Notes: a model not told the origin generated them from the sequence alone. A stretch of DNA of 64,000 bases from Thermotoga sp. SG1 (GCF_002865985.1 NZ_LNDD01000003.1:248001-312000), one strand, 5' to 3'. Positions 45,654 to 57,788 are shown, counted from the first letter of the stretch. Translations and numbers: made by a program.

Positions 45654-46039
45654 ATGGAAAAGAATACATTGTTGAAGTGGAAGAGATTGGAAATCCCAAG
45701 AAGACTCAGGAAAGGCCGAAAACAAATCCTACAAATACCAGATCTTCCACTGTGGCGGTAGAGAAAAAAGAGATACGGAAGCCAGAGCCAGAAGTCGTTG
45801 AAAGAGAGGAAACATCAGGTGGTGAAGAAAAACTCGTTAAAGCACCAATGGCGGGAATCGTTCTGAAGATCCTGGTGAGAGAAGGACAGGGAGTGAAGGT
45901 TGGTGACAAACTGCTTGTTTTCGAAGCCATGAAGATGGAAAACGAACTCCAGTCGGAGTTTTCCGGTACGGTGAAGGAGATACTTGTGAAAGAAGGAGAG
46001 AACATAGAAACCGGCCAGGTGCTCATGAAGATTGTGTGA
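45626..46039 (+). CDS. Biotin carboxyl carrier protein of the decarboxylase module
   Basis: This 137-residue protein carries biotin on the lysine of EAMKMENEL, in a C-terminal biotinyl domain (about 70-137) beginning VKAPMAGIVLKILV. The N-terminal part (RRFRVVVNGKEYIVEVEE) is the usual carrier cap, joined by a Pro/Lys/Glu linker. I chose ATG 45626 because GGAGGAGGAGAAG precedes it; two earlier in-frame ATGs (45596, 45611) lie inside the OadG gene without such a signal. It is the last gene of the three-gene module. Confidence 0.93.
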   Translation: MVRRFRVVVNGKEYIVEVEEIGNPKKTQERPKTNPTNTRSSTVAVEKKEIRKPEPEVVEREETSGGEEKLVKAPMAGIVLKILVREGQGVKVGDKLLVFEAMKMENELQSEFSGTVKEILVKEGENIETGQVLMKIV

Positions 46040-46052
46040 AGGGGGGAAAGGA

Positions 46053-46505
46053 ATGGAACTGAAAGTGGTGACCTTCAAACTGGGAAATCAGGTGTTCGGC
46101 GTGGACATCATGAAAGTCGAAAGTATCGTTGAGGTGGAAAAAATCGTGCCTGTGCCTGAGACAGCAGAATTCATCGAGGGTGTGATGAACCTGAGGGGAA
46201 AGATCGTACCGGTGGTGAACCTCAGAAAGAAGTTCAAAATGCCAGATATGGAGGACAAGAGCAGGGCGAAGATCATTGTTGCCATGGTCAAAGATACACA
46301 AGTCGGCTTTCTTGTTGATGACGTGAGTGAAGTTCTAACCCTCACAGAGAAAGATGTGGAGCAGCCCCCTCAGAATCTCGCTGGTAGGGGAAAGGATTAC
46401 ATCCTTGGTCTTGCAAAGGTGAGAGACGATATTGTAATCATTCTGAATATAGAAGAGATTCTCACATCGGAGGAACTGGTGGAAATCAGCAACATCAACG
46501 TGTGA
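46053..46505 (+). CDS. Second CheW-type chemotaxis adaptor
   Basis: This 150-residue CheW-domain protein has FKLGNQVFGVDIMKVESIVEVEKIVPVPETAEFIEGVMNLRGKIVPVVNLRKKF and a VGFLVDDVSEVLTL strand. It diverges clearly from the cheA-linked CheW in this window, and no receptor or kinase gene is adjacent. It may couple a different receptor set to the same CheA. The ATG follows GGGGGGAAAGGA, 13 bases after the biotin carrier gene, so it may share that transcript. It is separated from cysS by 17 bases. Confidence 0.94.
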   Translation: MELKVVTFKLGNQVFGVDIMKVESIVEVEKIVPVPETAEFIEGVMNLRGKIVPVVNLRKKFKMPDMEDKSRAKIIVAMVKDTQVGFLVDDVSEVLTLTEKDVEQPPQNLAGRGKDYILGLAKVRDDIVIILNIEEILTSEELVEISNINV

Positions 46506-46522
46506 AATTCGGAGGTGTGTGA

Positions 46523-47905
46523 ATGAGGATAACGAATACCCTGACTGGGAAAAAAGAAGAGTTCGTTCCCTTACAACCCGGAGTTGTAAGAATGTACGTG
46601 TGTGGGCCTACCGTTTACGATCTGATACACGTGGGAAACGCCCGGCCCGCGGTTGTTTTCGACGTGTTCAGAAGGTACCTCGAATACAGGGGTTACAGGG
46701 TGATCATGGTTCAAAACTTCACAGACATAGACGACAAGATCATAAACAAGGCCAATCAACTCGGTGTTGATCCTAAAATGGTGGCAGATACCTTCATAGC
46801 TGAGTACTGGAGAGATGCTCACGCGCTTGGAATAAGGCCTGCGAACTTTCATCCCAGAACCACCGATTTTATCGATGACATAGTTGATATCATAGAAAAA
46901 CTAGTTGAAAAAGGGTACGCTTATCGAACAGAAACAGGTGTTTACTTTAACGTGAGAAAGTTCAAAAAATACGGTGAGCTCTCGAAGAAGAAGATCGAAG
47001 ACCTCATCGCCGGTGCCAGAGTTGAGGTGGACGAGACGAAGAACTTCCCACTCGACTTTTCACTTTGGAAAACGGCTAAGCCGGGGGAACCGTGCTGGAG
47101 CTCCCCTTGGGGTGACGGAAGGCCAGGCTGGCACATAGAGTGTACCGTCATGTCAGTGAAAATCCTGGGTGAAAGTTTTGACATCCACGCGGGAGGAGAA
47201 GACCTAATATTCCCCCACCATGAAAATGAAAAGGCCCAGGCTGAAGCTCTGACGAACAAAGATTTTGCGAAGTACTGGATGCACAACGGAATGGTGAGGT
47301 TCCTCGGTGACAAGATGAGCAAATCGACAGGAAACATATTCACCGTTCGCGAAGCTGTGAAAAAGTACGGAAGAGACGGCTTAAGATACATGATCCTTTC
47401 AAAACATTATCGCTCTCCCATGGATTTCTCAGAGGATCTTTTGAGTGATTATTCAAAAGCGACACGACGCGTTTGGGAAATCCTCAGAAGATATGAAAGC
47501 AATGGTGTCACCGGCATTCCAAAAAGAAACGCCCTTTACGAAGAGTACGTAAACAGGTTCGTGGAGGCACTCGACGATGACTTCAACACACCAGTGGCCG
47601 TATCCATCCTTTTTGAGCTTGCAAAAAGGTTGAGCAAATCTATGGACGAGGGTGATCAGGAAGGTGCTCTCCTCTTCTATCATCTCATCAGGAGAGAGTT
47701 CGGGCCAGTTCTTGGTTTGTTCGATCTGAACGAAGAGAAGAGAGAAATTGCGGGTGAGTCTCTCCTCAGGATATTGATAGAGGTGAGGGAGACTTTGAGA
47801 AAAGAGAAAAGGTACGATCTTTCCGACTGGATCAGAGATCGTCTTAAAGAGAATGGAATCATCCTGAGGGATACTCCTTCGGGGACAGAATACAGTGTCG
47901 AGTGA
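46523..47905 (+). CDS. cysS: Cysteinyl-tRNA synthetase
   Basis: CysRS (460 residues) charges tRNA-Cys. The class I motifs are present: [17 protein letters not shown] (HIGH-like, with a zinc cysteine), the [34 protein letters not shown] zinc block, and KMSKSTGN. The C-terminal anticodon-binding region is complete. The ATG follows GGAGGTGTGTGA. It precedes glyA by 11 bases. No domain fusion is evident. Confidence 0.97.
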   Translation: MRITNTLTGKKEEFVPLQPGVVRMYVCGPTVYDLIHVGNARPAVVFDVFRRYLEYRGYRVIMVQNFTDIDDKIINKANQLGVDPKMVADTFIAEYWRDAHALGIRPANFHPRTTDFIDDIVDIIEKLVEKGYAYRTETGVYFNVRKFKKYGELSKKKIEDLIAGARVEVDETKNFPLDFSLWKTAKPGEPCWSSPWGDGRPGWHIECTVMSVKILGESFDIHAGGEDLIFPHHENEKAQAEALTNKDFAKYWMHNGMVRFLGDKMSKSTGNIFTVREAVKKYGRDGLRYMILSKHYRSPMDFSEDLLSDYSKATRRVWEILRRYESNGVTGIPKRNALYEEYVNRFVEALDDDFNTPVAVSILFELAKRLSKSMDEGDQEGALLFYHLIRREFGPVLGLFDLNEEKREIAGESLLRILIEVRETLRKEKRYDLSDWIRDRLKENGIILRDTPSGTEYSVE

Positions 47906-47916
47906 GGTGATTTTCT

Positions 47917-49826
<1,910 letters not shown>

Positions 49827-49842
49827 AGGAGAAGGTGAACAC

Positions 49843-51975
49843 ATGAGTTTGAAAAAAGAAGTGGAAAGGTTCATCCTATCAGAAGATTACAAACCGATGG
49901 TTTTGAAAGAGATCTACAAAAGATTCAAAGCGAAAACAAGAGAGAAAAGAAGGAAGATCAGAGAGGTTGTGAAAAAGCTCGAAAGGGAAGGAAAGATATT
50001 CAGAGACAGCAAGGGAAGGTACAGGAAGTTCGGTGAAGATCTGAAGGTTGGAACCATAGAGTTCACGCGCAGTGGATACGTTGCTTTTGTTATCACGGAC
50101 GAATTCGAAGAGATAGCAGTGCCAGTTGAGGATACAAAGTACGCCATGCACAAAGACAGAGTGGTGGTCGAAATAACAGGTATCTGGCGAGGGCTTCCAA
50201 GGGGACGTGTTGTGAGAGTCCTCGAAAGGGGCTTGAAGAGAGTCGTTGGTGTCTTCGATCACAAGGGAACCTTTGGATTTGTTGTGCCCGACGATCCAAA
50301 GATCGCCTACGATTTCTACGTTGCTCCCGAGAACATCGACGGGGCAAAACCGAATCAAAAAGTGATAGCAGAGATTCTGAAGTACCCTTCTCCTGGAAGA
50401 AATCCAGAGGCAAAAATAGTGAAGGTTTTGGGAGACCTGGACGATCCATCCATAGATCTTCCCAGTGTGATAGTGAAGCACGACCTCCCAGAGCCAGGAG
50501 AGTTTCCTGAAGAAGTTTTGAGAGAGGCAAATGCAATACCTTCAAGGGTGAGAAAGAAAGATCTTGAAGGAAGAAGGGATTTGAGAAACAGAGTGATCGT
50601 CACCATAGATGGAGAGGATGCCAAAGACTTCGACGATGCCATCTCGGTGGAAAAGCTTCCGAACGGAAATTACCTTCTGGGCGTTCATATAGCGGACGTT
50701 TCCCACTACGTGAAAGAAGGATCCGCTCTGGATCAGGAAGCACTCAAACGGGGAACGAGCGTCTACCTCATAGACACTGTCATACCGATGCTTCCGTTCA
50801 GACTCTCCAATGGAATATGCAGTCTTGTAGAGGGAAAAGACAGGCTCACGATGAGTGTGGAGATGGAGATAGACCGGGAAGGTCGTGTTGTAAAATACGA
50901 TGTTTTTCCCAGCGTGATAAGAAGCAAAAAGAGAATGATCTATGAGAGAGTGAACGAGTTTTTGAAGGATCCTTCTTCTATGAAGGAATACGAACCTTTC
51001 AGTGAACTCATATACAACGCTGTAGAGCTTGCTGAGATCTTGAGAGAAGCAAGAAGGAAAAGAGGTGCCATACTCGACATAGAAAGCGATGAGGTGAAGA
51101 TTATATACGACGAAAATGGACAGGTAGTGGACATCGTTCCCAGAAGAAGGGGTGTTGCAGAGAGACTGATAGAGGAGTTTATGATAAGGGCAAACGAAAC
51201 GATTGCGGAGATCTTCGATCATGCCGGACTTCCTTTCATGTACCGAGTCCACGAAGAGCCCGATCCTGAGACGATCTTTCAGTTGAAGAACTACCTCGAG
51301 GCGATGGGAATAAAAGCAAAGTTCTCACATAATATACATCCTGGGATGCTTCAGAAACTCCTCGAAAAGGTGAAAGACCATCCTCTGAGAAGTAGTGTGG
51401 AACGACTTCTTGTTCGATCGATGAAAAGAGCTATGTATTCTGCTGTGAACATCGGACACTTTGGGCTCGCCTCTTATGCTTACACACATTTCACCTCTCC
51501 CATAAGAAGGTATCCAGACCTCGTCGTTCACAGGCTTTTGAAGTTGTATCTTGAACAAAAAGGATACTTCACTCCCGAGCAGATCGACAAATTCTCTAAA
51601 GTACTTCCGAAGATCGCAAAACACTGCAGTCGAAGGGAAAGAGTAGCGGACGAGGCAGAATGGGACCTCATCGCCATGAAGAAGGTAGAGTACATCTCGC
51701 GTCATATAGGAGAAGTGTTCGATGTGGTGGTTACAAACGTCACAAAATTCGGTCTCTTTGTAGAAATCCCAGAAAAGAGCATCTCTGGACTCATTCACAT
51801 ATCAACGCTCGACGATTACTATTACTACGATGAATCGAGAAACATGCTTATTGGAAGAAGAAAGGGACGGATCTTCAGACTCGGAGATGTTCTGAAAGCA
51901 AAGGTTGTGAGGGCTGACAAGATAAGAGGAGAAATAGATTTCGAACTCGTGGAAAAGGAGGAGAAAGAAGAATGA
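49843..51975 (+). CDS. rnr: Ribonuclease R (VacB/RNB family)
   Basis: RNase R (710 residues) is a 3'-5' exonuclease that degrades structured RNA. It has an N-terminal winged-helix region (about 1-65), cold-shock domains (about 65-205), the RNB catalytic domain with [16 protein letters not shown] and its aspartate cluster, [21 protein letters not shown], and a C-terminal S1 domain (about 620-705). The lysine-rich tail of E. coli RNase R is reduced to KEEKEE. The ATG follows AAGGAGAAGGTGAACAC. The stop overlaps the following gene in ATGA. Confidence 0.96.
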   Translation: MSLKKEVERFILSEDYKPMVLKEIYKRFKAKTREKRRKIREVVKKLEREGKIFRDSKGRYRKFGEDLKVGTIEFTRSGYVAFVITDEFEEIAVPVEDTKYAMHKDRVVVEITGIWRGLPRGRVVRVLERGLKRVVGVFDHKGTFGFVVPDDPKIAYDFYVAPENIDGAKPNQKVIAEILKYPSPGRNPEAKIVKVLGDLDDPSIDLPSVIVKHDLPEPGEFPEEVLREANAIPSRVRKKDLEGRRDLRNRVIVTIDGEDAKDFDDAISVEKLPNGNYLLGVHIADVSHYVKEGSALDQEALKRGTSVYLIDTVIPMLPFRLSNGICSLVEGKDRLTMSVEMEIDREGRVVKYDVFPSVIRSKKRMIYERVNEFLKDPSSMKEYEPFSELIYNAVELAEILREARRKRGAILDIESDEVKIIYDENGQVVDIVPRRRGVAERLIEEFMIRANETIAEIFDHAGLPFMYRVHEEPDPETIFQLKNYLEAMGIKAKFSHNIHPGMLQKLLEKVKDHPLRSSVERLLVRSMKRAMYSAVNIGHFGLASYAYTHFTSPIRRYPDLVVHRLLKLYLEQKGYFTPEQIDKFSKVLPKIAKHCSRRERVADEAEWDLIAMKKVEYISRHIGEVFDVVVTNVTKFGLFVEIPEKSISGLIHISTLDDYYYYDESRNMLIGRRKGRIFRLGDVLKAKVVRADKIRGEIDFELVEKEEKEE

Positions 51976-52391
51976 AATCCTACAGGAAAGAGCTCTGGTT
52001 TCACACAAAGAAGAGAAGAGAATTCATCAACATCACACCCCTCCTAGAAGAGTGTGTAAAAGAGAGTGGTATAAAGGAAGGACTCCTCCTGTGCAACGCT
52101 ATGCACATCACGGCAAGTGTTTTCATAAACGACGATGAACCGGGTCTTCACCACGATTTCGAAGTGTGGCTTGAAAAACTCGCACCAGAGAAACCTTATT
52201 CCCAGTACAGGCACAACGACACAGGTGAAGACAACGCGGATGCTCATCTGAAACGAACAATCATGGGAAGAGAAGTGGTCATAGCGATCACAGATGGAAA
52301 ACTGGATCTGGGCCCATGGGAGCAAGTCTTCTACGGCGAATTCGACGGAATGAGACCGAAGAGAGTTCTAGTTAAGATCATCGGGGAGTAA
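51972..52391 (+). CDS. YjbQ/UPF0047-family protein
   Basis: This 139-residue protein belongs to the YjbQ family (secondary thiamine-phosphate synthase-like trimers). Diagnostic pieces are [41 protein letters not shown], the [24 protein letters not shown] region with metal-binding histidines, and [14 protein letters not shown]. The actual role is uncertain in most bacteria. It overlaps rnr by 4 bases and is 7 bases before the exchanger gene. It is cytoplasmic by appearance. Confidence 0.92.
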   Translation: MKSYRKELWFHTKKRREFINITPLLEECVKESGIKEGLLLCNAMHITASVFINDDEPGLHHDFEVWLEKLAPEKPYSQYRHNDTGEDNADAHLKRTIMGREVVIAITDGKLDLGPWEQVFYGEFDGMRPKRVLVKIIGE

Positions 52392-52398
52392 TGAAGCC

Positions 52399-53331
52399 GT
52401 GGAATTTTTTCTGACCGGCCTTGGGATAGCCATATTGGTTCTCGGCGCAAATTGGCTTGTAGAGGGAGCTTCCTCTCTTGCTTTGAGACTTGGAATCTCC
52501 AAGCTGATAGTAGGTCTTTCGGTTGTGGCTTTTGGGACATCTCTTCCGGAACTTGTCTCTTCACTCGTTTCTGCTTCGAAAGGTTACACAAGTATTGCCA
52601 TTTCTAACGTGGTTGGGAGCAACATAGCGAATGTGGGGCTTTGTCTCGGTCTTGCTGCTCTCTTCAGAGCAGTTCCCGTCAAAAAAAGTACAATCAGATC
52701 CGAACTACCTTTTATGATCCTGTCGACGATTTCTTTCATCAGTCTCTTTCTGAAAAACAGCTACCTCTCGTGGCATGATGGAGTAGTTTTCCTTTCCTTC
52801 ATGGTGATCTTCATGTACTACTTGATCACCTCTGCAAAGGATGTGATAGAAGAGGAGATGGAGGAGATAAAGGAACAAAAGAGTGTTCCTTTGAGCGTTG
52901 TCATGATATCAGGTGGAATTTTGGCACTCTGGTTCGGTGGGAACCTTGCCATAGAGAACGTCGTAAAAATAGCCCGAAATTTCGGTCTTTCCCAGACATT
53001 TGTTGGACTCACCATCGTAGCCGTAGGAACTTCTCTTCCAGAACTCGTGGTCAGCGTTGTTTCGACGGTGAAGAAAGAAAGCGACATACTCGTTGGAAAC
53101 ATCGTAGGAAGCAACGTCTTCAACATACTGTTCATACTTGGTGTGAGTTCTTTCTTCAACAAACTGACCGTGGACGTTTCTAACTACACCATAGATCTGG
53201 TGTTCTTGCTTGCCACATCACTTCTGGTGCTTGTGTTTTCAGCTTCAAGAAAAAAGATATCTCGTTTTGAAGGATTATCACTCCTTCTCGTTTACTCTTT
53301 TTACATCTATCTTGTTGCAAGCAGAGGTTAA
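52399..53331 (+). CDS. Sodium/calcium (CaCA family) exchanger
   Basis: This 310-residue membrane protein has ten predicted helices in two inverted repeats, each with the family alpha-motif: FGTSLPELVSSLVSASKGYTSIAISNVVGSNIANVGLCLGLAALF and VGTSLPELVVSVVSTVKKESDILVGNIVGSNVFNILFILGVSSF. A cytoplasmic acidic loop (EEEMEEIKEQ) separates the halves. It should exchange sodium or protons for calcium or a related cation. The start is GTG. Its stop shares a TTAA palindrome with the convergent PEGA gene. Confidence 0.93.
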   Translation: MEFFLTGLGIAILVLGANWLVEGASSLALRLGISKLIVGLSVVAFGTSLPELVSSLVSASKGYTSIAISNVVGSNIANVGLCLGLAALFRAVPVKKSTIRSELPFMILSTISFISLFLKNSYLSWHDGVVFLSFMVIFMYYLITSAKDVIEEEMEEIKEQKSVPLSVVMISGGILALWFGGNLAIENVVKIARNFGLSQTFVGLTIVAVGTSLPELVVSVVSTVKKESDILVGNIVGSNVFNILFILGVSSFFNKLTVDVSNYTIDLVFLLATSLLVLVFSASRKKISRFEGLSLLLVYSFYIYLVASRG

Positions 53332-54182
53332 TGGATGAAGAGCAAAAGAAGTACTATCAGCAGAGTGGAACCTATGAAGAGCTCTTTAAAGTAAGTGTAC
53401 TTGCTTCTATCGACTATCACTTCCTGCTCCACAGATTGAATTTCATTCTCCGTTGTTGCTATGACTCTGACCTTGTACCTTCCATCTGGGACTCCTTTCC
53501 CGTTCCAGGTAATCTTGTTTGTTCCTTCAGATCCTGTGAGCCTTCGTGACCAGACAACTTCTCCCTGATCGTCCAGCACTTCTATCCTCAGATCTGCCGG
53601 TTTGGATAGGTACACATAGAAAGTTGTTTGATCCTCGTACCAGTCGCCGTTCGGGGAGAACTTTTTCGGTTCTATTTTCAAGTTCAGTTCAAGCACCTTT
53701 TCCTCGAGAAAGATGTTCAACGTGTTTTCGCTTCTAGGTTTCACTTGAACCGTCAAGGCTTTTTCCTTATAACCTTCCGCTTTGAAGGTGAGAGTCACCG
53801 TTCCAGCTGGAACATAAAGAACGTCTTTCACACTGTATATCTTTCCCAGATACATGCCTTCGGCGTATACTTCAACAGGGTAAACATTCGAAAACACCCT
53901 CAGGGCACCAGCTTCCCTCAGATTGGCAAAGATCACGAACTCTCCTGGGCTTGTGATGATGATTTCACCCTCAAAGGGAACGTACCAGGTCTTCTTCACT
54001 GTCACGACGAACTTTCCTGAAGAGTTCAGCGTTAGAACCAGCTGACCGGTTACGTCCACCGTTCCCACGTAATTTCCGTTTATGAAAACCTGAGAGAGGG
54101 GTTCTGAGTACACTACGAGAACGTAATTACCCGCCATCACAGTGGCCGCCAGAATGAGAAAGATCGGCAAAAACTTTCTCAT
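53328..54182 (-). CDS. Secreted PEGA-type protein with FlgD-like Ig domain and C-terminal membrane helix
   Basis: This 284-residue protein has a signal peptide (about 1-17), two PEGA-like beta modules (about 25-150, including PAGTVTLTFKAEGYKEKALTVQVKP), an FlgD-like Ig domain (about 165-255; FSPNGDWYEDQTTFYVYL and NKITWNGKGVPDGRYKVRVIA), and a C-terminal hydrophobic helix (about 263-282) ending in FIH. It should be anchored at the cytoplasmic face of the outer sheath or in the inner membrane with its body in the periplasm. The ATG follows GGAGGTGAAATT. Promoter elements are poor. The function is unknown. Confidence 0.75.
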   Translation of the reverse strand: MRKFLPIFLILAATVMAGNYVLVVYSEPLSQVFINGNYVGTVDVTGQLVLTLNSSGKFVVTVKKTWYVPFEGEIIITSPGEFVIFANLREAGALRVFSNVYPVEVYAEGMYLGKIYSVKDVLYVPAGTVTLTFKAEGYKEKALTVQVKPRSENTLNIFLEEKVLELNLKIEPKKFSPNGDWYEDQTTFYVYLSKPADLRIEVLDDQGEVVWSRRLTGSEGTNKITWNGKGVPDGRYKVRVIATTENEIQSVEQEVIVDRSKYTYFKELFIGSTLLIVLLLLFIH

Positions 54183-54256
54183 AATTTCACCTCCTGACTC
54201 TATTTTACACGAGATTGGAGGTCAAATGTGGTTCGAAAAACGAACTTGGAGCGTAG

Positions 54257-54262
54257 TATAAT
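54257..54262 (+). promoter_or_regulatory. -10 element upstream of tldD
   Basis: A perfect TATAAT lies 26 bases before the GTG start at 54288. A TTCGAA at a 19-base spacing is the only -35 candidate and is weak. Transcription would begin near 54269, leaving a leader of about 19 bases that contains the AAGGAGGGATCAAT ribosome binding site. Confidence 0.5.
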
Positions 54263-54287
54263 GGAAACCAGGGAAGGAGGGATCAAT

Positions 54288-55676
54288 GTGCTCAACGAAA
54301 GTGTCGTCAGGGATGTTCTTTTGGCCGTTTTGAAAAACGGAGGAGACTTTGCCGAGGTGTTTTTCGAGAAGAAGTACGAAAACCGATTTGAACTGAAGAA
54401 TGGAAAGGTGGAGCAGGCAACGAGTGGAGAGATCGCTGGTGTTGGAATCAGGGGATTTCTAGGAACGAAGGCTGTCTACGCTTATACAAACGATCTTTCA
54501 AGGGACAACCTGCTGAAAGTGGCAAAGAAAGTGGGGGAAGCTTTAGAAGAAACGAAGATCGAGGATCTCACTTTCAACTTCAACAGGACAAAGAGAAAAG
54601 AAAGGCATATCGTGATCATACCTCCAGATCAGGTGGAAAAAACAGAGAAGGTCTTCGTTATGAAAAGTGCCTACCGTGCAGCGAAGGATTATTCGAGTCT
54701 CATAAAGCAGGTGGTCGTCTGGTACTGGGACTACGATCAGGAGATATTGGTTGCAAACTCGGAAGGAGTGTGGGCTGAAGACAGGCGTGTAAGAACACGC
54801 CTCATGATAAATGCCGTTGCCGAGAAAGACGGCGTCCTCGAAAGAGGTTTTTATGGACCTGGGGCTGGAATGGGTTTTGAGTTCTTCGAACGAATAGATG
54901 TGGAAGAAGCTGCAAGAAAGGCGGCAAGGATTGCTGCCAGAATGGTTGAGGCAGAACCTGCTCCCGCTGGGAAGATGACGGTCGTGATAGCGAACGGATT
55001 CGGTGGGGTGATCTTTCACGAGGCAGTGGGACATGGTTTAGAAGCAACGTCCGTAGCCAAGGGAGCTTCTGTTTTTGCCGGAAAGCTCGGTCAGAAAGTA
55101 GCCGCAGAGTGCGTTTCTGCAGTGGACGATGCCACGATTCCAAACGGATGGGGTTCTGCCAACGTGGATGATGAGGGGACTCCCACGCAGAGAACCTTAC
55201 TGATAGACAAAGGAGTTCTCGTCGGATACCTCGTGGACAGGCTCGGTGCAAGGAGAATGGGAATGAAGAGTACGGGAAGTGGTAGAAGACAGGATTACAC
55301 CTTCCCACCCACTTCGAGAATGAGTAACACATTCATCCTCCCCGGTGATTACCACCCAGAGGAAATCATCTCTGCCACAGAGTACGGGCTCTACGCGAAA
55401 ACAATGGGAGGAGGTTCTGTGAATCCTGCGACGGGAGAGTTCAACTTTGCCGTCTCTGAAGCTTATCTCATAGAGAAAGGAAGGATCACCAAGCCCGTTC
55501 GCGGGGCCACGTTGATAGGAAAGGGGCATGAGATCATACAGAAGATAGATATGGTGGGAAACGACCTGGCGCGCGATCAGGGAATGTGTGGTTCGTTCTC
55601 CGGATCGATACCTGCCGATGTGGGGCAACCCACCATAAGAGTCAAAGAGATAGTAGTAGGGGGGCGAAACAGATGA
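54288..55676 (+). CDS. tldD: TldD metalloprotease subunit
   Basis: TldD (462 residues) with TldE forms a zinc protease that degrades unfolded peptides and processes microcin-like peptides in E. coli. The catalytic HEAVGHGLE (HExxxH) is present, with the GWGSANVDDEGTPTQRTLLIDKGVLVGYL region and the RMSNTFILPGDY motif. I chose GTG 54288 because of AAGGAGGGATCAAT; in-frame upstream starts would lie across the -10. It overlaps tldE by 4 bases. The protein is cytoplasmic. Confidence 0.94.
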   Translation: MLNESVVRDVLLAVLKNGGDFAEVFFEKKYENRFELKNGKVEQATSGEIAGVGIRGFLGTKAVYAYTNDLSRDNLLKVAKKVGEALEETKIEDLTFNFNRTKRKERHIVIIPPDQVEKTEKVFVMKSAYRAAKDYSSLIKQVVVWYWDYDQEILVANSEGVWAEDRRVRTRLMINAVAEKDGVLERGFYGPGAGMGFEFFERIDVEEAARKAARIAARMVEAEPAPAGKMTVVIANGFGGVIFHEAVGHGLEATSVAKGASVFAGKLGQKVAAECVSAVDDATIPNGWGSANVDDEGTPTQRTLLIDKGVLVGYLVDRLGARRMGMKSTGSGRRQDYTFPPTSRMSNTFILPGDYHPEEIISATEYGLYAKTMGGGSVNPATGEFNFAVSEAYLIEKGRITKPVRGATLIGKGHEIIQKIDMVGNDLARDQGMCGSFSGSIPADVGQPTIRVKEIVVGGRNR

Positions 55677-56977
55677 CACTCGAAGAGTTCAAAGATAAAC
55701 TGTTTACAGTTGCAATGAGAAAAGGTGTGGAGGCACAGGTGAGTTTTGTGGAAACACGGGAATTTTCACTTCGGCTTGCAAACGGCGAGCTAGATCAGTA
55801 CACAGACGCTGGAAAGTACAGCATCGAGGTAAAGGTCCTGAAAGAAGGAAAAACCGGTGTGTTTCGAACACAGGTTCTTGAAGACCCTGAACGCTGTCTC
55901 GAAGAAGCTCTGGGAAATCTTCAGATCAAAGACAGTGAGGAAGAAGAGTTCTTCTTTGAAGGTGGAAAGTACGAGCCTATGGAAACCTATGCGGGTGAAT
56001 TCGAAAAGCTCTCTGTGAAAGAGAAGTTGGAAATGGCAAGACTGGCGCACAAGGGTGCTTCGAGTGATGAAAGGATCGTCATGGTTCCAACGGTGATGTA
56101 CCGGGATTTTGTCACAAGGAAGTATCTCTCGAACACCCTGGGTCTCAGTGCAGACGGGATGGCAGACGGAGGATACATCTTTGTGATGGCGATTGCAAAG
56201 GACAGCAATCCAAGGTCAGGTTTTTGGTTTGAGATTGCAAGAATCCCGAAAGATCTCAATCCCGAAGAGGTGGGAAGGCAAGCATCAAGGGAGGCCATTT
56301 CTCTCATAGGATCGAAACCGATAGAATCTGGAAAATACCCTGCTGTTGTGAGAAACACGGCTCTTCTTGATCTCATGGAGATGTTCATTCCGATGATTTC
56401 GGCAGAGAACGTGCAGAAAAATCTGTCACCCTTGAAAGGAAAACTTGGAAGCCAGGTGGGAGGTACTGTTGTTTCCATAAAGGATCTTCCTTACCATTCT
56501 AGGGGACTTGCAAGTACTCCCTTCGATGATGAAGGAGTTCCAACGACCGAAAAGTACGTTTTGAAAAACGGTGTTCTGAAGACCTTCCTTCACAACCTGA
56601 AGACGGCAAGGAAAGAGGGTGTGAGCCCAACCGGAAACGGTTTTGAAAACGGGATACAGCCTGTCAACCTGATGATAGTTCCGGGAGATTCGTCCTTCAA
56701 CGATCTTTTGAGGGAAATGGGAAGAGGTGTGGTCATAACGGAAGTTGAAGGGATGCATGCAGGGGCAAACTCTGTATCCGGTGAATTTTCCCTGTTTGCG
56801 AAGGGATACTGGGTGGAAAGCGGAGAAATTGCTCACGGCCTGGAAGAGTTCACCATTTCAGGAAATTTCCTCGATTTCTTGAAGAGGATCGTTCGGGTTG
56901 GAAACGATGTGAGAGTCTCGCATCGTACGATAGCACCCAGTGTTCTGGTGGAGGTACTGGATGTGGCGGGAAAGTAA
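55673..56977 (+). CDS. pmbA: TldE/PmbA subunit of the TldD/E protease
   Basis: TldE/PmbA (434 residues) pairs with TldD and lacks the HExxxH itself. The family is recognised by GSQVGGTVVSIKDLPYHSRGLASTPFDDEGVPTTEKYVLKNG and by the C-terminal SGEFSLFAKGYWVESGEIAHGLEEFTISGNFLDFLKRI. The start overlaps the tldD stop (ATGA), as expected for subunits of one complex. The 3' end overlaps the transporter gene by 17 bases. Confidence 0.94.
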   Translation: MTLEEFKDKLFTVAMRKGVEAQVSFVETREFSLRLANGELDQYTDAGKYSIEVKVLKEGKTGVFRTQVLEDPERCLEEALGNLQIKDSEEEEFFFEGGKYEPMETYAGEFEKLSVKEKLEMARLAHKGASSDERIVMVPTVMYRDFVTRKYLSNTLGLSADGMADGGYIFVMAIAKDSNPRSGFWFEIARIPKDLNPEEVGRQASREAISLIGSKPIESGKYPAVVRNTALLDLMEMFIPMISAENVQKNLSPLKGKLGSQVGGTVVSIKDLPYHSRGLASTPFDDEGVPTTEKYVLKNGVLKTFLHNLKTARKEGVSPTGNGFENGIQPVNLMIVPGDSSFNDLLREMGRGVVITEVEGMHAGANSVSGEFSLFAKGYWVESGEIAHGLEEFTISGNFLDFLKRIVRVGNDVRVSHRTIAPSVLVEVLDVAGK

Positions 56978-57788
56978 GGCTCTCATCTTTCTTCTTCTGA
57001 CATCTACTTTGCAAGGCTCGACGTTTCCTCTGCAAAAGCTCGTTGTGGGTGGAGTTTCACCCTTTGTCTACAACGTAGTTAGATTTGGAAGCGCTGCGTT
57101 GCTTTCTTTGTGGATATTCGGTCCAGGAAAGTTCAAAAGGGGGTTTCTACTGGGGCTTGTTCTCTGCGGTGCGTACATTTTCCAGATATGGGGATTGAAG
57201 TTCACCAGCGCAGCCAAAAGTGGTTTCATCGTCTCGAGCTTTGTCTTCTTCGTTCCGATCTTTTCTTTCCTTCTGGAAGGCGAAAAGCCAAGAAAGGAGC
57301 ATCTTTTTTCCTTCATTGTCGGGTTTCTTGGCATATATTTGCTCACAGGGGGAATAGGTGGTTTTTCTTCAGGAGATCTTCTCCAGCTTTTCTGTGCTGT
57401 GCTTTTTGCACTTCATGTGGTGTTGATTACCAGGTTCTCAAGAGTGGAAAGAGAAAAGGATATGATGTTCTGGCAGTTTCTGGTCGTTGCGGTGATCAAC
57501 CTTGCGTTCGGAGCAAACAACTTCCATCTTCCAGTCGGTGCTTTGATCGTTGGGCTGTACAGTGGGGTTTTCGCCACAGTTTTTGGGATATTATGGCAGA
57601 TGCGTTATCAGAAAGAAGTTGGAAGCAACACGACCGCTCTGGTTTACATGACTCAACCTTTTATCTCTCTGGTACTTTCGATTTTGCTCCTGGGAGAAAA
57701 AATGAACGTTCCACAATTTGTGGGGGGATTGATCACAGCCTTTGCTTTGCTTACTGGAACATGTGTAAGGAAGAAGAAGTCTACATAG
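56961..57788 (+). CDS. EamA/DMT-superfamily transporter
   Basis: This 275-residue protein has ten hydrophobic helices in two EamA repeats, with the family STLQGSTFPLQKLVVGGVSPFVYNVVRFGSAALLSL in the first helix pair and LYSGVFATVFGILWQMRYQKEVGSNTTALVYMTQPFISLVLSILLLGEKMN in the last. The family exports amino acids, nucleosides or other small molecules; the substrate is unknown. The ATG at 56961 follows GGAGGTACTGG. It ends 3 bases before the RNase P RNA. Confidence 0.9.
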   Translation: MWRESKALIFLLLTSTLQGSTFPLQKLVVGGVSPFVYNVVRFGSAALLSLWIFGPGKFKRGFLLGLVLCGAYIFQIWGLKFTSAAKSGFIVSSFVFFVPIFSFLLEGEKPRKEHLFSFIVGFLGIYLLTGGIGGFSSGDLLQLFCAVLFALHVVLITRFSRVEREKDMMFWQFLVVAVINLAFGANNFHLPVGALIVGLYSGVFATVFGILWQMRYQKEVGSNTTALVYMTQPFISLVLSILLLGEKMNVPQFVGGLITAFALLTGTCVRKKKST

